From Tubiluchus corallicola (taxonomy: Eukaryota > Priapulida > Priapulimorpha > Priapulimorphida > Tubiluchidae): DNA of 64,000 nt. Each line of letters starts with the position of its first letter. Position 1 is the first letter of the stretch. A model generated the notes under the pieces. That model did no database searches and was not told the origin of the DNA. It worked only from the letters and a program-made list of their open reading frames with translations. This document shows positions 1-11,387 of this stretch, in pieces. Both the position numbers and the translations under genes were made by a program. The stretch spans positions 126,501 through 190,500 of the forward strand of contig JAQGDQ010000443.1 in assembly GCA_030141605.1 (NCBI GenBank). The letters are read 5' to 3'.

Positions 1-59
1 CAAGTTTAATGTGATAACTGAAATATTGTTTAGAAGTGTGTTTAGGCTTAAATTAAAAT

Positions 60-1690
60 GGAAGAAGTGAACGTTGTGGATGTTTCAGTAGAGACAGATA
101 GAGCACAGAGGTTTACAGGTTGAAAAAGTTCATCTACAGCTGGATGATGTTGGAAAAACTGAGAAATGAGATATGAAGTGATATTGGGGGCGCAGGTAAC
201 TATAAATAGCAGTACTAGCAATACTATTACTACTACGAAAGTTATAGGAAAAATTGGTACATGCCCAAAATGTGGTGGGGCATGCAGGTCCAGTGGTCGT
301 GGAATTAGGTCTGTTCAGTTTTTTGAATGCAAAATTTGGCTGTCACCTCTAGTGTACAGAACTTCCGCCTTATTACCCGTTGTTGCTGGCCAATTCGGCA
401 AGAAGATCTTATTGTGAAAATTGTGCAAAAGCTTTTTCAGAAGAGAAACATAAAAGGGCACTTGAACTGTTAAGAGTAAAAGAGGAGATGAGCGGAAAAA
501 ACCAGGTGATGGTCAATTTAAAAAAATCTACAATTGAAGGAGAACTGAATGAAAACTAAAGTCCAAAATAGAGAAAGAAGAAGTTTAAGTGAAAAAAATT
601 AGCTCCTTGAAAGTAGTGTTGTACGACCAAACAGCCGAGTTAGAGTGGCACAAAGCAGAAATTGAAAAAGGAACGAGGAACGGGTGATGGTTCAGAACAA
701 AGATTTTGAGGATGTACAGGAAGGTTAGCAGAAATGCTGACGAGTGTGATGTGAACACTTAAAAGCATAAAAAATCATGTTCATGCACTAGTGGTGCATA
801 AAAGAGCTGTCATTCCAAGTTGACTTTGCGGGTGAATCTAACGCTAATGGAGAACTAATAATCTGCAATTGTGTGTCATGAGGTTTAAACGTTTTAAATT
901 ATATATGGTCTAGTACGGATGTCTATACGTGGACTAACAGTAGAATATATTCAACTACAGATTAAACCTTAACAAATGATTTTAGATTTAAGTACATCAA
1001 TGATTGCAAAATTTTGTGTGGATACGGTATTGATTCGGATCATGCTGTGGTAACTACTAGCAATATTGGTGATGGATTCGTGCGTAATAATTGACAAACG
1101 GCAAAAAGTGGGTGTGCTAAATGGAAATTAAATGATGAAATTGATTGGAGTAAGTTTCAAGAACGAGTAGATGAGATATCTTATAGTAAAACTGATAGGT
1201 ATTTATCCGATATTTTAATAGAAGTCACAGAAACAACAATTGGTAAAACAAGTATAAGGGGAAAGACACGTAAAAGGCATGCGCCATAGTACGACAACGA
1301 ATTGAAAGAAGCAGTATCAATCAGAAGAGAGATTTTGACTTTGGGAAGCGTATAAAGCACAAAAAAATCATGTTCAGTCACTAAAGGCGCAGAAAAGCTA
1401 AATGGGCGGAGGAAGTTAGGAAGGATGATAGAAACAACAAACAATGGTCAGATCAATTGCTGATAGGAAAATCTTAACAGTGACCTGTTTATGTCATATG
1501 AGAATGGCGATAGAACTGATAATGAAGAACTTATAGCTGATGAGCTATTAAGAGTTTGGAATAGTCTCTTTCAAAAAGAAAGTGAGGCTGAGTTGACTGA
1601 AGTGAATCACGCGTGGCAGTGGGGGTACGTGCAGACAGAGAGGTTACCAGACCGACAGGTAGAATTAGGAACCCATAGGCAGACAAACTG
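60..1690 (+). mobile_element. Decayed non-LTR retrotransposon (LINE) remnant
   Basis: Fragments in several frames line up in LINE order. First comes a PHD-like finger (CPKCGGACR, then FFEC and later SYCENC after a frameshift, 250-425). A charged, coiled-coil-like stretch follows (to about 660). Next is the C-terminal half of an APE-type endonuclease: NANGELLIICN at about 840, GLNVLN and YTW near 890-935, and IDSDHAVV with the SDH motif at 1,035-1,043. A linker, DEIDWSKFQERVDEI...TTIGK, continues to 1,440 and 1,491-1,640. A conserved Trp codon before YDNELKEA is TAG at about 1,289. Most of the endonuclease N-half and all of the reverse transcriptase are missing, so this is a dead, internally deleted copy. 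Clade not determined. Confidence 0.65.
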
Positions 1691-2260
1691 ATAAATAGGT
1701 AGATGGACAGGGTGTTTAGATGTGTGCCTACAATTAGTTCTATTCAGTGAACTTGTATTACATTTGAAATTAAAGTACGTTAGGGCTACAAAACATGATT
1801 TAGTTGGTCCCCCTCACTCCCAAACGCAAAATCAAGGTAATTCTTACCACCTTTGTTCACAAAGACGTTCTAAATTTAGACAGACAGACATTTGGACTGA
1901 CACACTTCAAAATTTATGTGACCTCCTACTTACGAAATACGCTTTTTACAAATACCAATACAAATTCGTACGAATACGAATATTCCACAGGTAGAATTTT
2001 CTCAATGAGTGAGGCATGCGTAAATTGTGTTATGCTGCATTTATGCCATAATAGCCCTCAATTTCAGAACATTTCAAACGACTATCTGTTGACTGAGGGA
2101 TTTACAATTTGGTGCACTGCAAGTAACAGTTAATCATAGCTTGAATAAATGCAATTATGTTTTTAGGTAGTTATAAACCATAAATGAAAATTGTACGTAA
2201 TTCTAAAAGCCTAAATTTTTGTCTTATGTAGTCAGCATAATATACATATTAAGAAAAACT
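1691..2260. other. Unassigned region
   Basis: Two overlapping plus-strand reading frames of 90 and 109 codons (1,722-1,994 and 1,804-2,133) have no motif I recognise and biased, low-complexity composition. No gene is claimed. Confidence 0.4.
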
Positions 2261-2261
2261 T

Positions 2262-2530
2262 TACTTACTTACATACTTACCTGTTTACGTACTTACTTAT
2301 TTACTTGCTTACTTACTTACGTACTTACTTACTGACTGACTGACCAACCGACCGACCGACCGATTGACTGACTGACTGACTGACTGACTGACTGACTGAC
2401 TGACTGACTGACTGACTGACTGACTGACTGACTGACTGACTGACTGACTGACTGACTGACTGACTGACTGACTGACTGATTGACTGACTGACTGACTGAC
2501 TTCTTACTTACTTATTTATTTATTTACTTA
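2262..2530. repeat. Tetranucleotide array: TTAC-type flanking (TGAC)n
   Basis: A core of about 40 TGAC units (roughly 2,330-2,500) lies between imperfect TTAC/TTAT units on both sides. The flank-core-flank order suggests the TGAC core expanded inside an older TTAC array. Confidence 0.97.
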
Positions 2531-3151
2531 GTATGATGATTTTATCCGAAATTTGTAAATGTTTTTCCTATATTTTATATGAACGATAGTATGAATAGAT
2601 AAAAAAGCTATGTAAAAAGAGGTTTTTGAAGAAACTGATCTTAGCCAGACAAAGAAAACATAACATGGCCTCAGACATGCCAAATTTGCAGGTGTGTTAC
2701 TCATTCATGCCTGGATAGCGATGGTAACGCGTCAAATGATAAATTATTTAAGACAATTACAATATTGATGTGTTAATTATTTAAGGCTAATTTCTTAATT
2801 TGATCGGAATCACTGCTGCGCATATACTGAACAGATGATAGCATAATAAACCTTGCTACATTAGATACGATAATTATTCTGCAACATTGTCAAATACAAT
2901 AAGAACTCACCGAGGAGAAAAAACACAACTTTATGGTCTTTATTTTAAATAAATTTAAAAACGCAGTAACGGACAGAGGTACCAAAATACCGAATAAGCA
3001 GTGCTACTCAAGCTATCATACTCAAAGAGTCGGCATTGTGTGATTCGAACCAGCAGCCGGTGGGTCTCTATAGTAGAACGTCAGCGAATGAGCTGTAGCC
3101 AATTTTGCTTGCATTATCACAGACATCAGAAAGAATTACATACTTCATATT
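2531..3151. other. Unassigned region with tRNA-like segment
   Basis: No protein-coding signal. On the minus strand, 3,105 down to 3,030 reads ACAGCTCATTCGCTGACG, then about 30 bases later GGTTCGAATCAC, resembling the A and B boxes of a tRNA-derived SINE head. No acceptor-stem pairing was found, so it is not a working tRNA. Confidence 0.35.
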
Positions 3152-3326
3152 GTCAAATTTACTTCCAAAATTTACTGTCAAAATAAAACATTGAAAGAAC
3201 TATAAAAAACAAAATATACAAACAATTACTGTAATCATTGTGAGTCGAATCAACTTTACTACGTGCTTTTAATTCTTTGTCATTATCATTGTCATCATCA
3301 CCACCACCACCATCATCGTCGTCGTT

Positions 3327-3400
<74 letters not shown>

Positions 3401-3516
3401 TATCATCATCATCATCATCATCGTCGTCGTCGTCGTCGTCGTCGTCATCACCATCATCATCGTCGTCATCATCATTATCAACACCGTCATCATCATGATC
3501 ATCATTATCATCATTT
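3152..3516. repeat. Dispersed repeat copy 1 with (CAT)n array
   Basis: About 105 bases (3,197-3,305) are nearly the same as 20,288-20,400 and lead straight into a long CAT/CGT/CAC array (to about 3,515). Similarity starts weakly near 3,152. Reading frames here encode poly-His, poly-Ser or poly-Asp and are artefacts of the array. Confidence 0.9.
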
Positions 3517-6500
3517 ACTAAGTACAAGGGCACGCATTCGCAAGTTAGCAATCAAATTATCATAAGCTTTGCGTACATTGTGCAGATTACATTGATGTGG
3601 TCAATTATTTTTGGTAAGAAAAATTTGGTATTAATCAATCTTGAAGGCAGTCTGAGAGCTTCCGATTGCTCTCTGTGTAAAATGTGTGCGAGAACTATAT
3701 TGCACTCATGTTTTTAATAATTGATAGCTCTGCTTCTCTTACTGTCAATTAACAGTGGCTTCCCGACACAAGCTAATCAAATTTACGTTTGTTTTTTTCA
3801 ACAGTCGGTGAGGATGGTTCGATGCTTGATTTCCCCATGATCAAAGGCTAGAGTAATAGTAGCTAAAATGAACGCAGCATTAAACAGCACAAACACAGAA
3901 TGCGGTTTATAGGAACTATTTTAACATTTGAAGTGTTGCAGTGAAAATTGTGAGTAGTGTAGCTGTTTGAAAAGAACGTTCACTTTTCTGCTGTCCATAA
4001 AAGCCAAATTTCTAAAGCATTTACCTTCCGCACGGAAGTCAATATTTCACTCTCGGCCTACCAAATGAAAAGAAGCGCCAGGATGAAACATGCGCGATTA
4101 ATATGGTTATGTGCAAGTAATAAAATGAATATTTTTATTAGTAAGTTATTGAGTATCGATTAGCGGATACAAGCGTTATTTCTGGAACCATCAAATTGGC
4201 TAAATGCAGGAAGCATTTATTTGTTAACCCTTGTTAGTCAGTTAGAGTCCATTTGTCTAACTTATCTGTCTAACAAAATTTGCAGGCACAAAGTTATTAT
4301 TAAAGTGTTATTAAAATACCTTTATTTCTTGACAAATAATCAAAATGTAAGTGTTATAAGGACGAAGGTCATGGTACAGTATTTGACTATGAGTATGGGA
4401 GAAAGTCCTGCTTTAGTTTCAAGATATCCTCAAAACGCTTGAGGCAAAACGATTGCTTCAAAAATCTGAATTCAAGAAACGGATGCATTTAGACTCTACG
4501 TTCTTTGTAACAACAGATTGAAGATTCTGTTATATTAACCTCATTAAACCATGGGAACATTTAAAATCTAGAAGCTCTTGTAAAGCTCAAACAAAATTAG
4601 TGTTGAACTCCAAGAAATTCCTAATTGAGGATGATGATACAAACGGACGACAGATTAATGACTCGCTTCCGGACACGGGTTCAAAAACAGTTGACCGGAA
4701 CAGGAAATTACTACCCAACAACTTGTTGTTGTCATCAATCACTTTATTTATCAAGTTCATGATAAATTTAATGAACAGCCTCAGAACACATGTGTTAAAA
4801 CTTAAAATCCGAGACATGCATATTGAAAAAATTTGCAGAGCCTAGAACATGCATTTATAAAATTTATAAACTTTAGAAAATACATTTAAAACACACATCT
4901 AGAAAGTTTAGGAGCATGGGAACCTGGAGAATGTGCAACAGCCACTTTAGGAACTGAAACACGTATATTATATATTTCGGAAATGTAAATCCGATGAATC
5001 CTGTTAAAATTTCTAGGATGAGAAAGCGTGACAGAACATCGGACGACGTTAAACGTACGTGTCAGAAATTTTCGAGAACATTCAGCATGAATCTTAGCAA
5101 CTTTGAAAATAGCTATTCACACTTTGAAGTGCACTAGAAACATTCGAGAACGTGTTAGAAACTTGGAGGCAGGGGCGGATTAAATTTTGATAGGCCCTCG
5201 GTGTCCCGAGATCATGACTAGATCATGCTACCTAGTAAACAGAATAACAAATTTATTAAAACTGAACTTGCTAAAGACAAATAGACCTATATTAAATTCA
5301 TTAGTTCAATAATTTGAATATATTCGCGGCATTCAAAAAAAACGTTTCCCTAAAACTTGCAATCCTTCATCCTTGTAGAGGCATCTGTAAAAAGAGACCT
5401 ACATTGTTTTGTAGCCCGGTTTCTCCTCTTTTTAAAGAGCTGTAAATTTTCTTTCCTAGATGCCGGTAGGACGTTCTTTCCACACGATGTTCCTTGAATG
5501 TACAAAACATGGCGGTTTGGAGATTTTCCACCCGCCGTTCTAGAAAAACATTTTACTGGCATTTGGTTGGAACCGTGGAGAGAAAGTTATAACTCTTTAG
5601 ATAGTGTAGAACAGGGGATACACGAAAATGTGAGTTTGTTGATAGCTTTGGCCCGCGAAAACTTTAATCCAGTCCTGCTTGGAGGGCACAAAACACGCAC
5701 GTTGGCAAATTTGAAAGCGTAAGACGCGTGTGTCTGTGTGTTTAATCGTAAACTACGTGAAATTTAAGCTATTCTCAACGTTTTTCTACATTTAATTTGC
5801 TTAATACTAATTTTATATACAGTTCACACTAACTATAGGGATCCTTGTACTTTCTAGACGTCCAATGTGTTATATAACAACATTCGATCAACTTGGCTTT
5901 GAAGCCACTAATTTCTTAGCCACTATAATGGGGATGAGACCGATTCGAGATTAGCCCATCTCTCAATTACGGCAAATAAGCAATTATTGATTAATGAAGG
6001 CGCGGCTAGGAGTCTGATTTTCTTGACTTCATTTGACCACACCAATTGGCCAAAAGCCTCATCAGGAATTCAAATAAGAACAGAAACTTGTGAATGAAGT
6101 TGAAGTTTTCTGTAATATTTTAGCTTTATTTGCAGATACATTTGTTACAGTTTTACTAACCGATTAACTTTTAACCATAAAAGCCATTTTGAAGTAGCTA
6201 ACTAGATCGTTATAAATGACCAGTCACTAAAATGTACGCACGTGAAACGCTTAAATGTCTTTTAGCGCAATAACGCAGTTCAGTGAAGACAGGCCTGTTT
6301 AGAAATCCTATAATGTTGCTTAATTGAAGTAACACAAAATATCGAGTTCGAATCCTACAAGGTGTTCCGAAAGAAACAACGTACTAACAAATTCTATAAG
6401 AATATCGATATTACACCACGTAAAGATCAGTATTTCTTTTTGGTACACTGTGCATTGTTACTAAGGAAATTTCGACGTTTGCCAACTTTATTTTCTGAAA

Positions 6501-9241
6501 AAATGGACTGTTATCTAAAATAAATGATTTAAGTCACTTCAGTTATATCATCTGTATATCTGTTTACTTCAATGAAAAATCAAAAAACGAATCATTATCA
6601 CATGCCTATGATCTTTTATTTTGAGATGTTTTATTTGTTCATTTTATAGTCTATCAAGCGCAAGTTACTATATTTTAAAGCACTTGAAAATTTCAAAAAC
6701 GATTAAGTTGTTTAAACAGGAAAACAGTCGAAAATGGTCCATCATTTAAATGAATACATCCATAGCAATTACGTTAATGTTACTGTCAATCGTAGACGCA
6801 CAAGTAATCTAAAATTAAATAGACAGCGTGCAAAAAAGCTGATTCTAGACACGCAATGAATTCTAATTCAAAAGTAATGAATAAGATCAGTTGGATATCT
6901 TCAGTTTGCATATTGCTGTCATTTGAAATAGATGAAAGAAACGATTGTAAGGCGGATAGTCATCATACCAGGATCTTAGACACGTAATTGGTTAGCCTGG
7001 AATCTGATACGGCGGCAGATGCATTCTAAGCCTCGGGCGGTAAAATGAATACTGGTTAAAACGAGCTAACATTCCCAGATATTTTTGAAGCTATTGGAGA
7101 GAAATTTAGTTTTTTATATGCTGAAATAAACTCTAAATCTAAACCTAAATCTAAAATAAACATGGTTTTTTGACCATTTCAAAAAAGGTAATGAATTTAA
7201 TGAATTTTAATTTGATATTGATTATGAAAATATTATATATGAGAAAATTGAAAGCATTTGGGTAGTGGTCCATTCACCTAAAATTCCAAACATCATTAAC
7301 CCTGAAATCTAAATATTGGATATGCAATAATGCAGGAGCTTTACTCCCTGACGTCAGTGGCAGCCTTAGCCTAGATATTTCAGGAACCGTACAAAATAGA
7401 CTGTGATACCCCGCACCTTCTCCCCGCAGGGCCGCCACGGGAAATTTTGCAAGGCGGCACAAGACCCCTTTGGAACCCCGAGGCAGCCAAAGATTTTTCT
7501 CAAAATTCAGGATTCGATGTTCAGTAAATCTACATGTAAACTCGCAAATGCACTAGCTCCATGATTAGATATAACATAATGTAAGAACATATTCAATTAC
7601 TGCTAACTATTACGCTAATTTACGCATCTATGCATCAACCGCGGGCTATAGGTAGATACCGTTGGTGTTACCATATGTCTATAAAACCAGGACTACTAGA
7701 ATTAATAATAAATACTAATAAAAAGAAGTAAATGTGGTGTGATAAGTACAGTGACGTTTGAGTGCAAGTGTATGTCGGGCTGGGGGTAGTAGAAAGTGCT
7801 TCTTTTCGAGGGGGAATGGGTACTGCAAGGTTGCTGTGGGCCCTTCTTAGCTCTTGGGCCCCGGAACAAAGTACCGGCTGGTCGCTTCTCTCTTAGGCCC
7901 TGCCTCCCCGGGTTTCTCTCACCGACACAAGTCGATTTCTTTTCGTTAGTCATTTTATTTTTATTTTAGAAGATTGTTAATAAGTGCATGACAATAAGCT
8001 GTATCACCTGTGACCAAATGCCACAGCCAAGCTGGTTAACAAGGCTTTATTACTATTACTACTTATATTATTAAAATTATTGTTAAATCCTTACACTTTG
8101 TCACAAGAGGCTTTATTATTTTTAATTAGGATGTTCAAACAAACAACAAACGTGCGGATACAAAAACCTAAAAGATTTAAATATAAACAAAACTGATCAT
8201 GTGATACAAAATAATTCAAGGGGATGTTCACTTAGATCCCAAAATTTTTTTTACAAGAGCACTCACTGATAGGATAAAAAGTAACCATAATCTCAAGCTG
8301 TATGTTCGCAGAACGAACAAAAAAGGTTTTGGCTTTTCCTTCTCCAACCATGTTCTTCAAGTATGAAACTCCTTTCCCCAGTTAGGTAAATGATGCACCT
8401 TTGGTCACTGCAGGCAATTCTAAACTTTTCAAAAATAGATTGAATTTTTGAATTTTGATAAATGGCTTGCGCATGACTGGGGTATGTAAACAGCTTGTCT
8501 CTCCACACTTATACTTTTATTGTGTTATAGAAGTGAATGTGAAATAAAATGAAATAAGTAAAAATAAAATTAACGTTACTTTTTCAACGGTACGTTTTTT
8601 GCTAAATTTTCGGGCACCACGGTCCATACACCCCTGGGCCCTGGCCGGCACTACTGATTTGCATCCTACATATTACCTTCTACTAGATAAAACGTTATAC
8701 TGTCACGTGTGTCCATTTATTTCACGCCCCCGTAAATTTAGTGATGGAAACTGATTCAAATCACATACATCATTTCTGCCCTCTGACTGGCTAAATAACT
8801 TTCCTGACCTTTACAACGTTAAGTATGGTCATTATGTATTCTTTCGGCTCCACGTTTCTGGTCGAGATCTACAACTGTCTGCTAAGACCACGCAGGAGCC
8901 TAGTGCACTAACGACGGTTAAAATATTTTACTTTGTTAGGCTGTTTGTCAAATTAGGTAAATTACATGTATATTTCAGAAGTTCTCATTTCTTTCATAAA
9001 TTTTCCAGTTAAGTAACTTAAATTACAAGCATAAGCTAAGATTTAGTAAGGCTACCAAAATAATTTATTGGTAGGTTCTTGCAGTTTTTCACATTTAGCA
9101 TAATGTAGTCTCATCATGTTTCGAATAGTTCAAAAATCTTATGCCTCGGATTGTTTTAGGACCTTGACAATTTCGTGTTTCAAAATATGAGTCCGCCATT
9201 TAGCGGCGAGCAGTTTATCTACTCCTAAAGCTTATATATAT
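3517..9241. other. 5.7 kb without a recognisable gene
   Basis: Only short reading frames (at most 83 codons) with no motif I recognise. Near 6,345 a GAGTTCGAATCC looks like a tRNA B box without a clear A box. A short AAATCTAAACCTAAATCTAAA run sits at 7,128-7,155. The rest reads as decayed intergenic DNA. Confidence 0.5.
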
Positions 9242-9556
9242 TGTAACGGATCCGGGTTCCAGTGCGGGACCGTCTCAGGATGTATAGCGGCATACAAGTT
9301 ATGAAGTACTACAGCAGACGAGAAAAATAAAAATAATACGAATGTAAAATAAACTTTAATGCACAACCACTAGCTCCATTACATGTGAACAGACTTGTAT
9401 AAAAATCAGCAAACCTACAGCATTCCCCCTTACAGACAGACTCGTACTTAATTACGGCATGCATTCTGTTTTATACAGGTACAATTGCATTACTGGGCTT
9501 CTCAACCATACCCATTACTAACATTAGGCGGTTGGTCATAATCTGCCTTCGTAACA
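9242..9556 (-). repeat. 3' LTR of the Gypsy-like element
   Basis: Same length as the other LTR, with scattered substitutions and small indels. The purine tract at 9,557-9,567 (plus-strand CTCCCCTCCTC) adjoins it, marking this as the 3' LTR. Confidence 0.88.
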
Positions 9557-10019
9557 CTCCCCTCCTCAATTTCCATTTGTCCACAAATGAGTTACAGCAA
9601 ATGCAATTAAATTTTACTCTAGAAAGTCATTCAAAGCTGAGCAAATCAGTTTAACAAATTGAAACAAAGCTAAACAAATTTCTTTATCTGTACAAAAGGC
9701 AAAATGGTACCTGATACGAGTTTGTAGCTATTACTACAACAAAAATAATCAAAAATTGTAAACAGCACTAGTACAAATATGTAAGCAAATCTATCCAGGT
9801 TTGTAACAGCATAAAACTGAAAACGGTGAGTTTCAATGATCTACTTCTTGTGAGTGCAGTGTAGCGCCATCTATCGAGACTGTCTCAAAAAACCATACAG
9901 TCAGTCTTTAAACAGAAACCAGTCTTTGCACATCACGCTATCGGCAAAACAGGCCTTGAAACGAAAAAGCATTCTACTAGTTACTTCCGAGGCACTGAGA
10001 CAACCTCTATGATGTGATA

Positions 10020-10140
10020 CATTGAACAGTCTATAGAAGTTCTCCTAGGGCGTCGGTAGGGATTCGAACCATCTGTCTGCCAGGCGAAATAAAGTAGTTG
10101 CGATACTTGCGAAGGTGTAGGTACTCCAGCCATCTGCTAA
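10020..10140 (-). repeat. tRNA-like (B-box) segment inside the LTR element
   Basis: On the minus strand GGTTCGAATCCCTACC is a perfect B-box type sequence. A plausible but weak A-box (ATGGCTGGAGTACC) lies upstream. It could be a SINE fragment carried by the element. Confidence 0.3.
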
Positions 10141-10498
10141 AACAACTGTATTGTACTACTAGCCATAAACCATTTCTTTGACGGTACTGCATAACAGACT
10201 CGTGTAGCAATCGAAGTTTCGAACTTGGCTTTCCTGAGTAGACGAAATATGCATACTGACAAGCTTACTGCAACAGACTCGGCACATAAAGAGGAATAAA
10301 GATGAAACAAATTTACAAGCAAGGTACTGCTGTACAGCAACAACAGCAAAGTAGAGAAAAACGTTCTGGCTTTGACAAAAGCTACCGAAAACCGGTTCAA
10401 GTCTGACCAGTGACGTACAGTTAAAAAGACGAGCATCAAGTGTTCACAACTGCATAATCTTAGCTAACTGAACACAACAGAGCCCTATGTTGAAAAGC

Positions 10499-10697
10499 GT
10501 GTTCTGGCATCTCTAGCCATTACGGAACACTAAACTACCATTAAAAAACAGTGTTCTGGCATCCTAGCCATTACGGAACACTAAACTACCATTTAAAAAC
10601 AGTGTTCTGGCATCCTAGCCATTACGGAACACTAAACTACCATTTAAAAACAGTGTTCTGGCATCCTAGCCATTACGGAACACTAAACTACGGTGAC
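10499..10697. repeat. 51-bp tandem repeat, four copies, inside the LTR element
   Basis: The unit begins GTGTTCTGGCATCCTAGCCA and ends with CCATTTAAAAACA. Copies start at about 10,499, 10,550, 10,601 and 10,652; the last is shortened. A 95-codon reading frame across it is a product of the repeat. Confidence 0.92.
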
Positions 10698-10936
10698 TCG
10701 CTATACATGCAAAGTGGCTGTACGTCGCCTATTCCTAAATATTCGCCTCATTGGGAACTCGATAAAAACATAGAACTGTTTAAGCTAAGGCCGACGCTGC
10801 CTGTCGCAGAAAGGCTGTTCAATTGCCTTTCAACATAAAAGGTAAAAACACGAAACTGTCTACAAAAACACGCTGAGTAGTACAGACAAGCTGTCTGCCT
10901 AAAGCAAAATGCAGCACTCACCAAACCCAATAATGT

Positions 10937-11040
10937 CGATCCATTCCAGGCGGTAATTTCGGATCCCACTTATGTGCATCAGTGTAACGGATCCGGGTTC
11001 CATTCCAAGCGGCAATTTCGGATCCCACTTCTGACACCAG
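10937..11040 (-). repeat. Tandem duplication of LTR end, primer site and leader
   Basis: A ~66-bp unit (leader, primer-site-like sequence and the first 19 bases of the plus-strand LTR end) is present twice. The copy at 10,937-11,002 carries a mutated primer site (CTGATGCACATAAGTGGG). Its LTR piece matches 9,242-9,260 exactly. Confidence 0.8.
11020..11039 (-). promoter_or_regulatory. Primer-binding site of the LTR element
   Basis: Minus-strand TGGTGTCAGAAGTGGGATCC starts one base inside the 5' LTR. A TGG start is expected because tRNAs end in CCA. Confidence 0.8.
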
Positions 11041-11351
11041 TGTAACGGATTCGGGTCCTTTCCAGGCACCGGTCCGTCTCCTCAGAATGTATAGAGCGGC
11101 AGACGAGAAAAGTAAAAAGAATACGAATGTAAAATAAACTTCAATGCACAACCAGTAGCTCCATTACATGTGAACAGACTTTTGTATAAAAATCAGCAAA
11201 CCTACAACATTCCCCCTTACAGACAGAAAGGCCAGGTTGGAATCGTCAAATTACGGCATGCATTCTGTTTTATACAGGTGCATTTGCATTACTGGGCTTC
11301 TCAACCATACCCATTACTAACATTAGGGGGTTGGAGTTAATCTGCCTTCGT

Positions 11352-11355
<4 letters not shown>
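11041..11355 (-). repeat. 5' LTR of the Gypsy-like element
   Basis: Direct repeat of 9,242-9,556. The divergence includes an unmatched stretch near 11,225-11,250 and a short deletion near 11,100, implying an old insertion. Confidence 0.88.

Positions 11356-11387
<32 letters not shown>

Larger units (their letters stand above)
9242..11355 (-). mobile_element. LTR retrotransposon, internally deleted, Gypsy-like
   Basis: Two 315-bp direct repeats (9,242-9,556 and 11,041-11,355) begin TGTAACGG and end CGTAACA on the plus strand. On the minus strand, one base after the 5' LTR, lies TGGTGTCAGAAGTGGGATCC, a primer-binding site of the type seen in Gypsy/Mag-like elements (probably tRNA-Leu, from memory). 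Just before the 3' LTR lies the purine tract GAGGAGGGGAG. The element is therefore in minus orientation. Flanks are ATAT on both sides, a possible 4-bp target duplication that is ambiguous because the site is a TA microsatellite. The 1.48-kb interior has no gag or pol, so it is non-autonomous. Confidence 0.88.

Noticed and set aside
2990-3110. A true tRNA gene
   Set aside because: A- and B-box-like sequences are present, but no acceptor stem or complete cloverleaf pairs; SINE-like remnant preferred.
3159-3565. Poly-Asp, poly-His and poly-Ser reading frames
   Set aside because: Artefacts of the (CAT)n array; open on both strands and in several phases.
10551-10838. 95-codon frame with MFWHPSHYGTLNYH repeats
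   Set aside because: Encoded by the 51-bp tandem repeat in the LTR element and on the strand opposite to the element.
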